This document shows positions 43,802 through 53,105 of a stretch of DNA of 64,000 nt, one piece after another. A model generated the notes under the pieces. The model saw only the letters and a program-made list of their open reading frames with translations, searched no databases and was not told the DNA's origin. A program made the translations under genes and the position numbers. Location: assembly GCA_021202335.1 (NCBI GenBank), contig JAJQDE010000023.1, positions 46,607 through 110,606 on the forward strand, written 5' to 3'. Source of the DNA: Lachnospiraceae bacterium. Lineage in GTDB: Bacteria; Bacillota; Clostridia; Lachnospirales; Lachnospiraceae. The stretch's first letter is position 1; the number at the start of each line of letters is the position of its first letter.

Positions 43802-45601
43802 ATGGAAGAAATCAGAAACAGAAAAGATGTCCCAAAGGAACATACATGGGCGCTCGAGGACTTATATGCCTCGGACGACGAATGGAAGCAGGCGCTCAAG
43901 GCCGCCCAAATGAAGCTGCCTGAAATCGAAGCCTTTTGCGGAAGGCTTGGCGAAAGCGCGGACACCCTGCTCGCCTTTTTGAAGCTTCAGGATGAAATCA
44001 GCATATTTTCAGACCGTTTCGCAAACTATTCCATGCGAAAGGCAGATGAAGATACGGCAAACACAACCTATCAGGGCTTTAAGGACCAGACCATGGGAGT
44101 TTATGTGGCAATCTCCTCCGCCTTTTCCTTTGCGGAGCCGGATATCCTTGAAATAGCCGACGACACCCTTGAGGCGTTTTACATGGAAAAGCCCGAGCTT
44201 AAGGTCTACAAAAGATATCTTGACGATATCCGCCGGAAAAGGGCGCATATTTTGAGCAGCGCGGAGGAAAAAATTCTTGCCGCTGCCGGCGACCTGGCTC
44301 AATCCCCTGACGACATCTTCGGACTTTTAAACGACGCAGACATGACCTTTGATTCCGTGACGGATATTGAGGGAAACCGCTACCCTGTCACACATTCTAC
44401 CTTTATCTCACTTTTACGAAAGCCCGACAGAGCGCTCAGAAAGGACGCCTTCTGCTCCCTCTATAAAACCTACGGCGCGCACAAAAACACCTCTGCGGCA
44501 ATCCTCTCCGCACAGATGAAACAGCTTAACTTCTTTGCGAAAGCGCGCAAGTACGAAAGCCCGCTGCATGCAGCCCTCGACAGCAGCCATGTCGACCCGC
44601 AGGTCTATTACAACCTGATTGACACAGTGCATGAAAATATGGACTGCATGTACAGATATGTGCGTCTTAGGAAAAAGCTTTTAAGGGTTGACGAGCTGCA
44701 CATGTATGACCTCTATGCGCCGATGGTCACGGATACCGAACGTGATATCCCCTTTGAGGAGGCAAAGGCAGATATCCTTGACGCGCTGTCAGTGCTCGGC
44801 GACGACTATACCGCGCTCTTAAAGGAGGGCTTCCAAAACCGCTGGATAGACGTCTATGAGAACAAGGGCAAGCGGAGCGGGGCATATTCCTGCGGCTGCC
44901 GCGTGCATCCGTTTGTTTTGCTGAACTACAAAAATAATCTCGACAGTGAATTTACAACCGTTCATGAGATGGGACATGCGCTCCACTCGTACCTTTCCAA
45001 CAAAAACTGTCCCGTTATTGACTCCGATTACGTAATATTTGTGGCGGAGGTTGCCTCCACCTGCAACGAAGCGCTGCTCATGCAGTATCTTCTCAAAAAG
45101 ACCACGGACAAGAAGGAGCGCGCTTACCTGATAAACTGTTTTTTAGAGCAGTTTAGGACTACGCTCTACCGCCAGACAATGTTTGCGGAGTTTGAGCTTA
45201 AAATGAGCCGGCTGATACAGGACGGCAAAAGCATCAACTCCGAAACCGCCTGCAAAACCTACCACGATTTAATTGACCTGTACTTTGGCTGCGATATCGT
45301 ACACGACCCTCAGATTGACCTCGAATGGTCGCGTATCCCTCATTTTTATTACAACTTTTATGTCTACCAGTACGCCACGGGCTTTTGCGCAGCGATTGCA
45401 CTCTCCCAAAAAATACTGAAGGAGGGTGCGCCCGCCGTAAAGGCATACAAGGAAAAATTTTTAAGCGCCGGCTGCTCAAAGGACCCTGTTTCAATCTTAA
45501 GGGACGCCGGAGTGGACATGTCCTCCAAAAAGCCGATTGAAGAGGCTCTTCGCCTGTTTGACAGCCTGCTTGACGAGATGGAGGCGCTGCTTTCCATTTA
45601 A
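43802..45601 (+). CDS. pepF: Oligoendopeptidase F (M3 family)
   Basis: 599 residues. Cytosolic zinc peptidase that cuts oligopeptides of about 6-17 residues. Zinc motif HEMGHALHSYL (HExxH), with the third ligand region in VAEVASTCNEALL. N-terminal helical domain (VPKEHTWALEDLY) as in the family. AGGA lies before ATG 43802; the frame opens at 43736, but that part overlaps the promoter region. Divergent from addB; ends at a strong bidirectional terminator. Confidence 0.96.
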   Translation: MEEIRNRKDVPKEHTWALEDLYASDDEWKQALKAAQMKLPEIEAFCGRLGESADTLLAFLKLQDEISIFSDRFANYSMRKADEDTANTTYQGFKDQTMGVYVAISSAFSFAEPDILEIADDTLEAFYMEKPELKVYKRYLDDIRRKRAHILSSAEEKILAAAGDLAQSPDDIFGLLNDADMTFDSVTDIEGNRYPVTHSTFISLLRKPDRALRKDAFCSLYKTYGAHKNTSAAILSAQMKQLNFFAKARKYESPLHAALDSSHVDPQVYYNLIDTVHENMDCMYRYVRLRKKLLRVDELHMYDLYAPMVTDTERDIPFEEAKADILDALSVLGDDYTALLKEGFQNRWIDVYENKGKRSGAYSCGCRVHPFVLLNYKNNLDSEFTTVHEMGHALHSYLSNKNCPVIDSDYVIFVAEVASTCNEALLMQYLLKKTTDKKERAYLINCFLEQFRTTLYRQTMFAEFELKMSRLIQDGKSINSETACKTYHDLIDLYFGCDIVHDPQIDLEWSRIPHFYYNFYVYQYATGFCAAIALSQKILKEGAPAVKAYKEKFLSAGCSKDPVSILRDAGVDMSSKKPIEEALRLFDSLLDEMEALLSI

Positions 45602-45615
45602 AACCGCCCCGCGAC

Positions 45616-45658
45616 ATGAAAAAAGGAACAGTCCTCATTCGACTGTTCCTTTTTTCAT
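45616..45658. terminator. Bidirectional terminator between pepF and pilC
   Basis: ATGAAAAAAGGAACAGT, 9-nt loop, ACTGTTCCTTTTTTCAT: a perfect 17-bp inverted repeat with a T-run in each direction. It serves both convergent genes. Confidence 0.92.
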
Positions 45659-45686
45659 CGTATAGGAAGGTTCGCGATAAAACGCC

Positions 45687-46901
45687 CTACAATGAATCCA
45701 ACGCCGTATACATCGTAAGCATGGGAGCCATGCATGCCGCCACAAGCCCTCCGACAACCACCGCGAGCACCACGATAATCATAGGCTCCAGCGCCGCCAT
45801 CAGGGACTGCACCGCCATCTCAACCTCCTCGTCATAGTAGTCCGCAAGCTTGTCGAGCATTTCCTCGGAATTTCCGGACTCCTCACCAATCCGGAGCATG
45901 TGATATACCATCGGCGGAAACAGCCCGCATTCCTCCAGCGGGCGCGACAGGGGCATACCGATTGAAACCTGCATTGACGCATCCTTAAGCGCCTCTTTGA
46001 AGTAAATATTGCTCATCGTGCTTGACACGATTGAAGTCGCCTCCACCAAAGAAACGCCGGAGCCCAAAAGCGTTCCCAGTGTTCTTGCCATCTGCGCGGA
46101 CGCCGACTTGACCGTCATATTTTTAAATACCGGTATTGTAATCGCGATTTTTCCGAAAAAATGCTGTCCCGGAATTGTTTTTGAAAATGCAACAATGCCT
46201 GCCGCAATCGCCGCCACCACGGGAATAATTATGAACCAATAATTAATGACCCCGTCGCTGAGCGCCACGTAAAACTTCGTTATTGCCGGCAGCTCCGTAC
46301 CCAAATCCGCAAACATGCTCTCATAATTCGGAATGACAACCACCAGCATGACAATCGTGATGACAATTGCGACAATCACAATCGCAATCGGATAAATCAT
46401 TGCCTTTTTGACAAGCGCCTGAGTCTTGCTCGACTTCTCAAGCTGCTGCGACACGCGCTCCATCGCGATATGTAAGGTACCCGACGCCTCGCCTGCCGCC
46501 ACCATGTTTATCATCAAATCGGGAAATACCTTCGGGTGGGCTGCAAGCGCCTGCGCAAGCGTATCACCCTTTTCAATATCGACGCGCACCACATTGAGCG
46601 CGTCCTTCAAGCGCTTATTTTCCGTCTGCTCGCAGAGCATCCGCAGCGTTTCCATAATGGTAACGCCCGCCTTATTCATGCTTACAAACTGCCTGCACAT
46701 GACACTCAGATCCCTCGGCGTGGGATAACCGCCTATCTGAAAATTGATGTCCGCCGTCAGGAAATTCTGCCCCTTGATTGACACCACCGTAAGCCCCTGA
46801 CTGCGCAGCTTGGACTTTACCTCGTCCTCATCCGCCGCATCCATCGACCCTTTGACTTCCTTGCCGTCCTTATTGATTGCCTCATATCCGAACTTTGCCA
46901 T
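45687..46901 (-). CDS. pilC: Type IV pilus / type II secretion inner-membrane protein PilC (GspF)
   Basis: 404 residues. Platform protein of the pilus assembly machine. Two T2SSF repeats, each with conserved PxxF/Y and LG.L..SG motifs (TLGTLLGSGVSLVEAT), plus three hydrophobic segments (about 165-195, 215-240, 375-400). The N-terminal MAKFGYEAINKDGKEVKGSMDAADEDE is typical. AAAGGAGAT precedes ATG 46901. Its PilB/PilT ATPase and pilin genes are not in this window. It follows a diguanylate cyclase by 38 bp. Confidence 0.93.
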   Translation of the reverse strand: MAKFGYEAINKDGKEVKGSMDAADEDEVKSKLRSQGLTVVSIKGQNFLTADINFQIGGYPTPRDLSVMCRQFVSMNKAGVTIMETLRMLCEQTENKRLKDALNVVRVDIEKGDTLAQALAAHPKVFPDLMINMVAAGEASGTLHIAMERVSQQLEKSSKTQALVKKAMIYPIAIVIVAIVITIVMLVVVIPNYESMFADLGTELPAITKFYVALSDGVINYWFIIIPVVAAIAAGIVAFSKTIPGQHFFGKIAITIPVFKNMTVKSASAQMARTLGTLLGSGVSLVEATSIVSSTMSNIYFKEALKDASMQVSIGMPLSRPLEECGLFPPMVYHMLRIGEESGNSEEMLDKLADYYDEEVEMAVQSLMAALEPMIIVVLAVVVGGLVAACMAPMLTMYTALDSL

Positions 46902-46939
46902 AAAAATCTCCTTTCCTTTTCATGCTGAAACCGGTCCTG

Positions 46940-47992
46940 TTACACTACAACTCTGTTTTTTCCGTTATATTTCCCGACATAAAGACGCTTGTCCGCAATG
47001 CTTATCCAATCCTCAATGCATGCCTCAACCGAATACGCCGCGCCGCCGATTGTGACCGTAAACGGCACTCTCTTATTTTCCGTTTCGCAGATAAGCTCAT
47101 ATTCCTCTATCTGCTTCCTGATGCCGTCCACCTTGTCAAACGGCACTCTCGACGCTTCCATAAGCCTTCCGGAAATCAAAAATTCCTCGCCGCCCCATCT
47201 GCACGCCGTCACATCGTGTTTTTCGTCCGTCAGAATCTGAGCAAGCGCCTTGAGCGCCTTATCGCCAAAATTATGTCCGTATGTATCGTTAATACTCTTA
47301 AAATTGTCAATGTCAATCATCGCAAGCCAGTACCCGTCAGCCTCGTTTTTATCCAAAAGAGCATTTAAATACTTTATCATGAAATGGCGGTTCGGCAGTC
47401 CCGTAAGCGCATCATATTCCGCCTGCTTTGAGAGGCGCACCTCATTGCGCAGAAAAAACATAGTCATAATCTTAAGGGATGCAATAAGCACGGAAAATGT
47501 TATCGATGACGTGATAAGGCACATATAAAGCCGCACCCTGTCGTTAATACTGTACAAAGGCTCCCTTCCGTACATCACGATATACAGCTCAAGATAAGTG
47601 ACAAAGCTTAACACGCTCAAAAGGCTTCCGCTCACCTTGCCCTTGCCGCCGTCATTGAGCCGAATCGAAAAATACTCCGCGTAAAAGAAAACGCTCACAA
47701 TACAGACCAAAAACATCTGAAACCCGTACCCCGTACCTAAGCATATTACGGCAAATATCATATGCAGGATAACTTCAAGCGCCGTAAGATGTATGTATTT
47801 CGAAAGCCCGCCCCTTTTTATGAGCATGAAGCTGCTCAGATAAAAAAGCACGCTGACTATATTGATGCACGCCATAATATTAATATGAAAATAAGTAAAG
47901 AAAACCAAAAAGAAGATATGTATGCACAAAAAAAACGCATTTAGCAGATAAGACATGTTCTTTGCTGTTTTCCGGTTAAAAAAGTAATCCAT
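46940..47992 (-). CDS. Membrane-bound diguanylate cyclase (GGDEF domain)
   Basis: 350 residues. Six or so membrane helices (1-185), then a GGDEF domain from about 195. The active-site motif is WGGEEFLIS, and DALTGLPNRH starts the domain, so it should make c-di-GMP from two GTP. There is no RxxD inhibitory site immediately before the motif. Likely senses a signal through the membrane part. Upstream -10 TGC-TATAAT (about 48089-48097). In operon with pilC, consistent with c-di-GMP control of pili. Confidence 0.9.
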   Translation of the reverse strand: MDYFFNRKTAKNMSYLLNAFFLCIHIFFLVFFTYFHINIMACINIVSVLFYLSSFMLIKRGGLSKYIHLTALEVILHMIFAVICLGTGYGFQMFLVCIVSVFFYAEYFSIRLNDGGKGKVSGSLLSVLSFVTYLELYIVMYGREPLYSINDRVRLYMCLITSSITFSVLIASLKIMTMFFLRNEVRLSKQAEYDALTGLPNRHFMIKYLNALLDKNEADGYWLAMIDIDNFKSINDTYGHNFGDKALKALAQILTDEKHDVTACRWGGEEFLISGRLMEASRVPFDKVDGIRKQIEEYELICETENKRVPFTVTIGGAAYSVEACIEDWISIADKRLYVGKYNGKNRVVV

Positions 47993-48189
47993 GATTTTCT
48001 ACACAACCTTTTTCTTTGAGCTATTATTACTCCGCCGTACGCCTGTCTTTTCATCATCTTTGGCACGGTTCATTGTTTTCGTATATATTATAGCACATTT
48101 TCGGCGGCATGTCTTTAAAATTAATGCATATTTTTATTTTTTGTGGTATACTCGTTAAAAAGTGATTTATTTTAAGGAGGAACTTTTCA

Positions 48190-49863
48190 ATGGCTTGGTA
48201 CGACAATGCAGTATTTTATCACATCTATCCGCTTGGAATGACAGACGCGCCAAAGCAGAACGCTTACGGAGAGCCTGTTCACCGTTTAAATAAACTCATT
48301 CCGTGGATTTCACACATTAAGAGCATCGGCTGCAACGCCATCTACATCGGTCCCCTGTTTGAATCCGTCGGGCACGGCTATGAAACCACCGACTACAAAA
48401 AGCTTGACAGCAGACTGGGCGACAATGAGGATTTAAAAAATTATGTTGCAAAATGCCATGAGGCAGGCATTAAAGTAATATTTGACGGTGTGTTCAACCA
48501 CACCGGGCGCGACTTTTTCGCTTTTCGGGATATTAAGGAAAAACGTGAAGGCTCACAGTACCGCGACTGGTACTGCAATGTGAATTTCGGCGGCAATAAC
48601 GAATATAATGACGGCTTTTCCTCTGACAATTGGGGAGGCTACAATCTTTTAGTAAAGCTCAACCAGAAAAATCCCGCCGTAAAGGACTATATCTGCGATG
48701 TAATCCGCTTTTGGGTAAAGGAGTTTGACGTGGACGGAATCCGGCTTGATGCCGCAGATGTGCTCGACTTTGACTTTATGAAGGCTCTGCGCAGCGTGGC
48801 AAATGAAGTGAAACCCGAATTTTGGCTTATGGGCGAGGTTATCCACGGCGACTATTCCCGCTGGGTAAACGAGGGCACGCTCCATTCCGTGACAAACTAC
48901 CATCTCCACAAGGCGCTCTATTCCGGGCACAACGACCATAACTATTTCGAAATTGCGCACACGGTAAAACGGCTTTATGAAATGGGCGGCAGCAATCCAA
49001 ACGGCTTTAATCTCTACAATTTTGTGGACAACCATGACGTTGAGCGCATTATCACAAAGCTGAACAATAAGGCGCACTATACTCCTGTCCATATACTTCT
49101 CTACACTCTTCCGGGAATCCCTTCCGTCTACTACGGCTCGGAATTTGGAATCGAGGGAAAAAAGGAGCAGTTTTCGGACGCATCGCTTCGTCCCGCGCTT
49201 GAATTTGAGGACTACCGTGATGCCCTTGAAACCAACCCGCACACAAGGCTTATCGCCGCACTCGGAAAGACACGGCAAAGCTCCAAGGCTCTTTGCTGCG
49301 GCGATTACAGGGAGCTTTTGCTCATGAACCGTCAGTATGCATTTTCACGCACCCTGGAAAATGAATGTGCGGTTGTCACCGTAAACAACGACGAGAGCGA
49401 TTATGTAATGACGCTTCCCGTAACAGGCACGCATGCGGAATATATCGGCGCGCTTTCCGGTCAGCGCGTGAGTGTTGTAAACGGCAGCATCTGTGTAAAT
49501 GTCCGCGCAAATTCGGGCGATATTTGGCTGCCCCTTACAGACGATGCACCGGAAAAAGCTAAGCCTGTCACTGACGCCGAAGCTCCCTGCGTCACCAAAA
49601 ACGACGCTTCCGATAATACGGACGCGCCGTCAGAGGAAACATGCGAAATCCGGGCAGCTTCCACGGATAATGCGCAGACGCCGGCTGCCGGCACGGCGGA
49701 CGGGTCTGAAAGCGGCTCCTACGCTGACGGCAAAATTGCGGGGCTTCAGGAAGCCGTGCTTGCCCTTATGGAAAAGCGCGGCGCCGTCACTGACCAAATG
49801 CGCAGGGACGTGGCTGCCAACGTGTACCGGGATTCCCTGATTAACTGGATTAAAAGCTTTTAA
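48190..49863 (+). CDS. GH13-family alpha-amylase/glucosidase, cytoplasmic, with C-terminal tail
   Basis: 557 residues without a signal peptide, so it acts on imported maltodextrins. Catalytic residues: Asp in VDGIRLDAADVLD, Glu in WLMGEVIHG, Asp in FVDNHDVERI. The barrel and beta-sandwich end near 455. A Thr/Ala/Asp/Glu-rich linker of about 60 residues and a helical tail (about 510-557; KIAGLQEAVLALMEKRG...LINWIKSF) follow. AAGGAGG precedes ATG 48190, with -10 TGG-TATACT in the gap. It converges on spoVAC, overlapping by 4 bp. Confidence 0.92.
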   Translation: MAWYDNAVFYHIYPLGMTDAPKQNAYGEPVHRLNKLIPWISHIKSIGCNAIYIGPLFESVGHGYETTDYKKLDSRLGDNEDLKNYVAKCHEAGIKVIFDGVFNHTGRDFFAFRDIKEKREGSQYRDWYCNVNFGGNNEYNDGFSSDNWGGYNLLVKLNQKNPAVKDYICDVIRFWVKEFDVDGIRLDAADVLDFDFMKALRSVANEVKPEFWLMGEVIHGDYSRWVNEGTLHSVTNYHLHKALYSGHNDHNYFEIAHTVKRLYEMGGSNPNGFNLYNFVDNHDVERIITKLNNKAHYTPVHILLYTLPGIPSVYYGSEFGIEGKKEQFSDASLRPALEFEDYRDALETNPHTRLIAALGKTRQSSKALCCGDYRELLLMNRQYAFSRTLENECAVVTVNNDESDYVMTLPVTGTHAEYIGALSGQRVSVVNGSICVNVRANSGDIWLPLTDDAPEKAKPVTDAEAPCVTKNDASDNTDAPSEETCEIRAASTDNAQTPAAGTADGSESGSYADGKIAGLQEAVLALMEKRGAVTDQMRRDVAANVYRDSLINWIKSF

Positions 49864-50312
49864 AGCAGGGTTCCGAGCCAATAGATAAACCCCAGACACC
49901 AGCTTGTAAAAATCCCATACAAAATCACGGGACCTGCAATCGTAAAAATTTTACAGCCGATACCGAACACCTGCCCCTCCGTCTTATATTCTATCGCGCT
50001 TGCCACCACGGAATTTGCAAATCCCGTGATTGGCACAAGCGCCCCTGCTCCGCCCCATTTTACAAGCCTGCCGTACAGGTTAAAGCCTGTAAGCAGCGCG
50101 CTGAGCAGGATTAAAAGCAATGAACACCATGAGGCAGCCGTGTCCTTATCAAGCCCCCATACGTTCATTGCAATATTTACAATAAGCTGTCCCAGGCCGC
50201 ATATTGCCCCTCCCATGACAAACGCCTTTCCCATCTGAAGCGGCAGACCGGGCTTTGGCGAATTTTGTTTTACATAGTCCTGATATTCCCTGATTTTTTG
50301 CTGTTTTTCCAT
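49860..50312 (-). CDS. spoVAC: Stage V sporulation protein AC
   Basis: 150 residues. Mechanosensitive membrane component of the SpoVA channel that imports dipicolinate into the spore and releases it at germination. SpoVAC core: ICGLGQLIVNI, TGFNLYGRLVKWGGAGALVPITGFANSVVASAIEYKTEG, with about four helices. ATG 50312 follows GGGGATT. SpoVAD and SpoVAE do not follow here; the gene ends against the convergent GH13 gene. Confidence 0.92.
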   Translation of the reverse strand: MEKQQKIREYQDYVKQNSPKPGLPLQMGKAFVMGGAICGLGQLIVNIAMNVWGLDKDTAASWCSLLLILLSALLTGFNLYGRLVKWGGAGALVPITGFANSVVASAIEYKTEGQVFGIGCKIFTIAGPVILYGIFTSWCLGFIYWLGTLL

Positions 50313-50326
50313 CTTAATCCCCATTT

Positions 50327-50779
50327 CTACTCAAAAAAACCTAATATAAAATAAATAAGCGAGCCTGTCACCTTTCCGATTGCAACCGCTAAAATGGCAA
50401 TCTCAAGTCCCATCTTCAGCTTAATGCGCCTTGCAAAAATCGGAATACCGTCGAGCACCTCCGCAAGGGCTATCGCAAGGCATCCTACGAATATTCCCGA
50501 AAAGACACCGAATACCAGCAAAATAAGCCAGCCTAAAAATGTCAGATTTATCTTAAACAGCCCCAGTGACCCCTGAATCGGAAATACGCTTATAATGCAC
50601 GCCGCAGTCGAGCCGAAAATAATGCACTCCTCATACAAAAGCTCATAGCGCGCAGTATTTGTCTTACCCGCAAACCTCGGCACAAGCCCTACCACAAAAA
50701 GCACCGTAAAGACCCCCGCCGAAACAAGCAGCCCAAAGCTAAAGCCCATAATACATATCAGTATTGTTCTAAGAAGCAT
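50327..50779 (-). CDS. spoVAB: Stage V sporulation protein AB
   Basis: 150 residues, four to five hydrophobic segments. It has the SpoVAB pattern: GLVPRFAGKTNTARYELLYEECIIFGS and EVLDGIPIFARRIKLK (charged cytoplasmic loop). Part of the forespore membrane SpoVA complex. Its ATG shares its A with the TGA of spoVAA (TGATG), so translation is coupled. Spacing to spoVAC is 14 bp. Confidence 0.9.
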   Translation of the reverse strand: MLLRTILICIMGFSFGLLVSAGVFTVLFVVGLVPRFAGKTNTARYELLYEECIIFGSTAACIISVFPIQGSLGLFKINLTFLGWLILLVFGVFSGIFVGCLAIALAEVLDGIPIFARRIKLKMGLEIAILAVAIGKVTGSLIYFILGFFE

Positions 50780-51423
50780 CAGTTCACGTCCTTTTCCTTT
50801 CCCGACCTCCCGCTGATTTCCACGATTGCCTGATTAACGTCGCGCTCATAGTTGCGCATTTCCACCTCGAGCGGCGTAGGATCTGCGGTAAAGCGTTTCC
50901 CGCCTATGTGATTGTAAAACGTGATAATCCCTGCCGCAAGCCCGACAGAATACGCCACCTCAAGCGCCGTGCAGCCGTCTGAGGTCTGCCCTGTCACAAG
51001 CTCGTAAATGCGTCCGAGCACATCCGACACGCCGATATCGTTATGATATGCCATAATCGTAAAGCCCGAGCCGAAAAAACAGATAAGCGCCACCACCGCA
51101 ACCTTAATCCACTCCCTAAAGCCTCTTTGCGTTTCCGGGGTATTCTTTTGAAACGACGCCTTTTCTATAATAATATCAGTCTGCCCGATGCTCTCCACCG
51201 TTATACCCGGATTAAGCTTTGTAAGCTCCTCAATGACCTTCATGATGCTTATAACGACCCGAGGTTCGCCGCCGCTTTTGAATCTATGGATTTTTAAAGC
51301 TTCTGCCCTTGCACGGATTGCTTCATCCTCGCAGTAGACACTCGCGGCATCCGCAAGCGCGACGTCGCTTTTTTGCGTTGTCACATTCTGCTTTGCCATC
51401 ACATATAACACAATATTTGCCAT
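50779..51423 (-). CDS. spoVAA: Stage V sporulation protein AA
   Basis: 214 residues. The N-terminal cytoplasmic half (VYVMAKQNV..SDVALADAASVYCED) resembles the SpoVAA beta-grasp type region. Two membrane helices follow (about 112-130 and 165-185), the second ending GLAAGIITFYNHIGGKRFTADPTPLEVEMR, the hallmark SpoVAA block. ATG 51423 follows GGGGGATT. First gene of spoVAA-AB-AC, forespore-expressed (probably SigG in the family). Confidence 0.9.
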   Translation of the reverse strand: MANIVLYVMAKQNVTTQKSDVALADAASVYCEDEAIRARAEALKIHRFKSGGEPRVVISIMKVIEELTKLNPGITVESIGQTDIIIEKASFQKNTPETQRGFREWIKVAVVALICFFGSGFTIMAYHNDIGVSDVLGRIYELVTGQTSDGCTALEVAYSVGLAAGIITFYNHIGGKRFTADPTPLEVEMRNYERDVNQAIVEISGRSGKEKDVN

Positions 51424-51528
51424 AGAATCCCCCATTCCTGCCCAAACCCGTGAATTTAAAATAAGCTCCGTACTTCTGCGTCTGCTTTGGAAAATTGATA
51501 TGGTTATTGTTTACGGCTATGCGTTTTT

Positions 51529-52995
51529 TTATTCTATAATATTTATTTTATCAAGCAGCCCATCCTTACCTGCTCCGTGAATGTGCCTTCCGGCACGCCT
51601 AAATTCCTCTATATACTCCCACGCTTCACGGTCTATAAGCTCTCCCGGGCAGATTACCGGTATACCCGGCGGGTACGGCGCTATTATCTGTCCCGCAATC
51701 CTCCCTACAGCCTGCTGCCACGCAATCTCCTTCTTTTCCGAAAAATATGCCTGCCGCGGCGTATAACACTGCTTTGGAAGCGGCGGAAATGCCCTTCGCC
51801 TATTTATGACACTTGTGTCATTTCTCCCTGTTTTTAATCCGCTCCCGATTTCCCTGCACGCACCGACAAGCCTGTCAATATCCTCCTGCGTGTTTGCGAA
51901 GGTTACAATGGCAAGTATGTTTTCCGAATCGGAAAGCTCCGCGTTCACACTGTATTTTTCAAAAAGCAGCCTGTCAAGCTCATAGCCCGAAAGTCCAAGC
52001 CCGCGCGCCGATATCACAAGCCTTGTTTCATCAGACAGCCCGCGCTCCGTTTTCCCCATACACGCAAAGCCCTCAATCTCATTGATTTTCCTGCGCGCAT
52101 CTTCCGAAAGCGCACGCGCCTCACCGTACATTGCTTCCCCATGCATTGCCAGCTCGTATCTTGCGCAGTCAAGGGAAATCATCAAAAGATAGCTCGGGCT
52201 TGTGCTCTGCACCAAATGAAGGTTTTCGGCAACACGTAAAAGCGCCTCGCTCCTGACCCCATGGTCCTTAATGTGGAGCACGGAGCTTTGCGTGAGCGCG
52301 CCCGTCACCTTATGCATACTCTGCACACAGATATCCGCACCGCACTCCAGCGCGCCCATTTTTGCGTCTGCCGGTTTTCCCGCAAAATAAAGGTGTCCTC
52401 CATGCGCCTCGTCCACCAAAAGCAGCGCGTTGTTTTCATGGCAGATTTCGGCTATTTCGGCTAAATCCGAGCATATTCCGTAATAGCTTGGGCTGACCAA
52501 AAAAAGCGCACTGCATTCAGGATGCTCGCGAAAAAGGCTCCTCACCCTATCGGGAGGTATCGCGCCCTGCAGCCCCCAGTCCTCAATCACCTCAGGCATC
52601 ACATACACCGGCTTTGCCCCCGACAGCACAAGCCCCATCAAGGCTGACTTATGTGCGTTCCTTGCCACCATAATTTCCTGCCCTTCAAAGGCTGCGCTGA
52701 TAAGCATCGCCTCATTTCCGCAGGTTGTGCCGTTTACCAGAAAAAAGCTCTCGTCCGCCCCGTAAAGCCCGCTCAAAAGCTCCTGCGCCTTGCGGATTGC
52801 ACCCTCGGGCGCATGCAGATCATCGGTAAGCGGCGTTTCCGTCACGTCATAGGCAAAAATTTTATCCCCCGTCTTATCCGTCCAGCGGCTGCTTACTCCG
52901 CGCTCCAGCCTGTGCCCCGGAATACGGAAATACGCAGGCTTCGTGTCAATCAGACTCTCCACTGCGTCAAGCAGCGGCGTATTATTCTGCTCCAT
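51529..52995 (-). CDS. PLP-dependent Orn/Lys/Arg decarboxylase-type enzyme
   Basis: 488 residues. Fold-type I PLP enzyme of the SpeA/YaaO/CadA group without the N-terminal wing domain. The PLP Lys lies in SMHKVTGALTQSS; the Asp/His pair is LLVDEAHGGHL. It carries out decarboxylation of arginine or lysine for polyamine synthesis; the exact substrate cannot be told. It is divergent from the PHP gene and precedes spoVAA, from which it is separated by about 105 bp. Confidence 0.9.
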   Translation of the reverse strand: MEQNNTPLLDAVESLIDTKPAYFRIPGHRLERGVSSRWTDKTGDKIFAYDVTETPLTDDLHAPEGAIRKAQELLSGLYGADESFFLVNGTTCGNEAMLISAAFEGQEIMVARNAHKSALMGLVLSGAKPVYVMPEVIEDWGLQGAIPPDRVRSLFREHPECSALFLVSPSYYGICSDLAEIAEICHENNALLLVDEAHGGHLYFAGKPADAKMGALECGADICVQSMHKVTGALTQSSVLHIKDHGVRSEALLRVAENLHLVQSTSPSYLLMISLDCARYELAMHGEAMYGEARALSEDARRKINEIEGFACMGKTERGLSDETRLVISARGLGLSGYELDRLLFEKYSVNAELSDSENILAIVTFANTQEDIDRLVGACREIGSGLKTGRNDTSVINRRRAFPPLPKQCYTPRQAYFSEKKEIAWQQAVGRIAGQIIAPYPPGIPVICPGELIDREAWEYIEEFRRAGRHIHGAGKDGLLDKINIIE

Positions 52996-53105
52996 ATCAA
53001 ATCTCCCTTTAGCTTTATATTATGTATCAGCGCTTGCACGCTTTAAAATTTTGTTTTATTATATATGTGCAAAAAGACAGTAAACCCACAGAAAAGAGGA
53101 AACAC

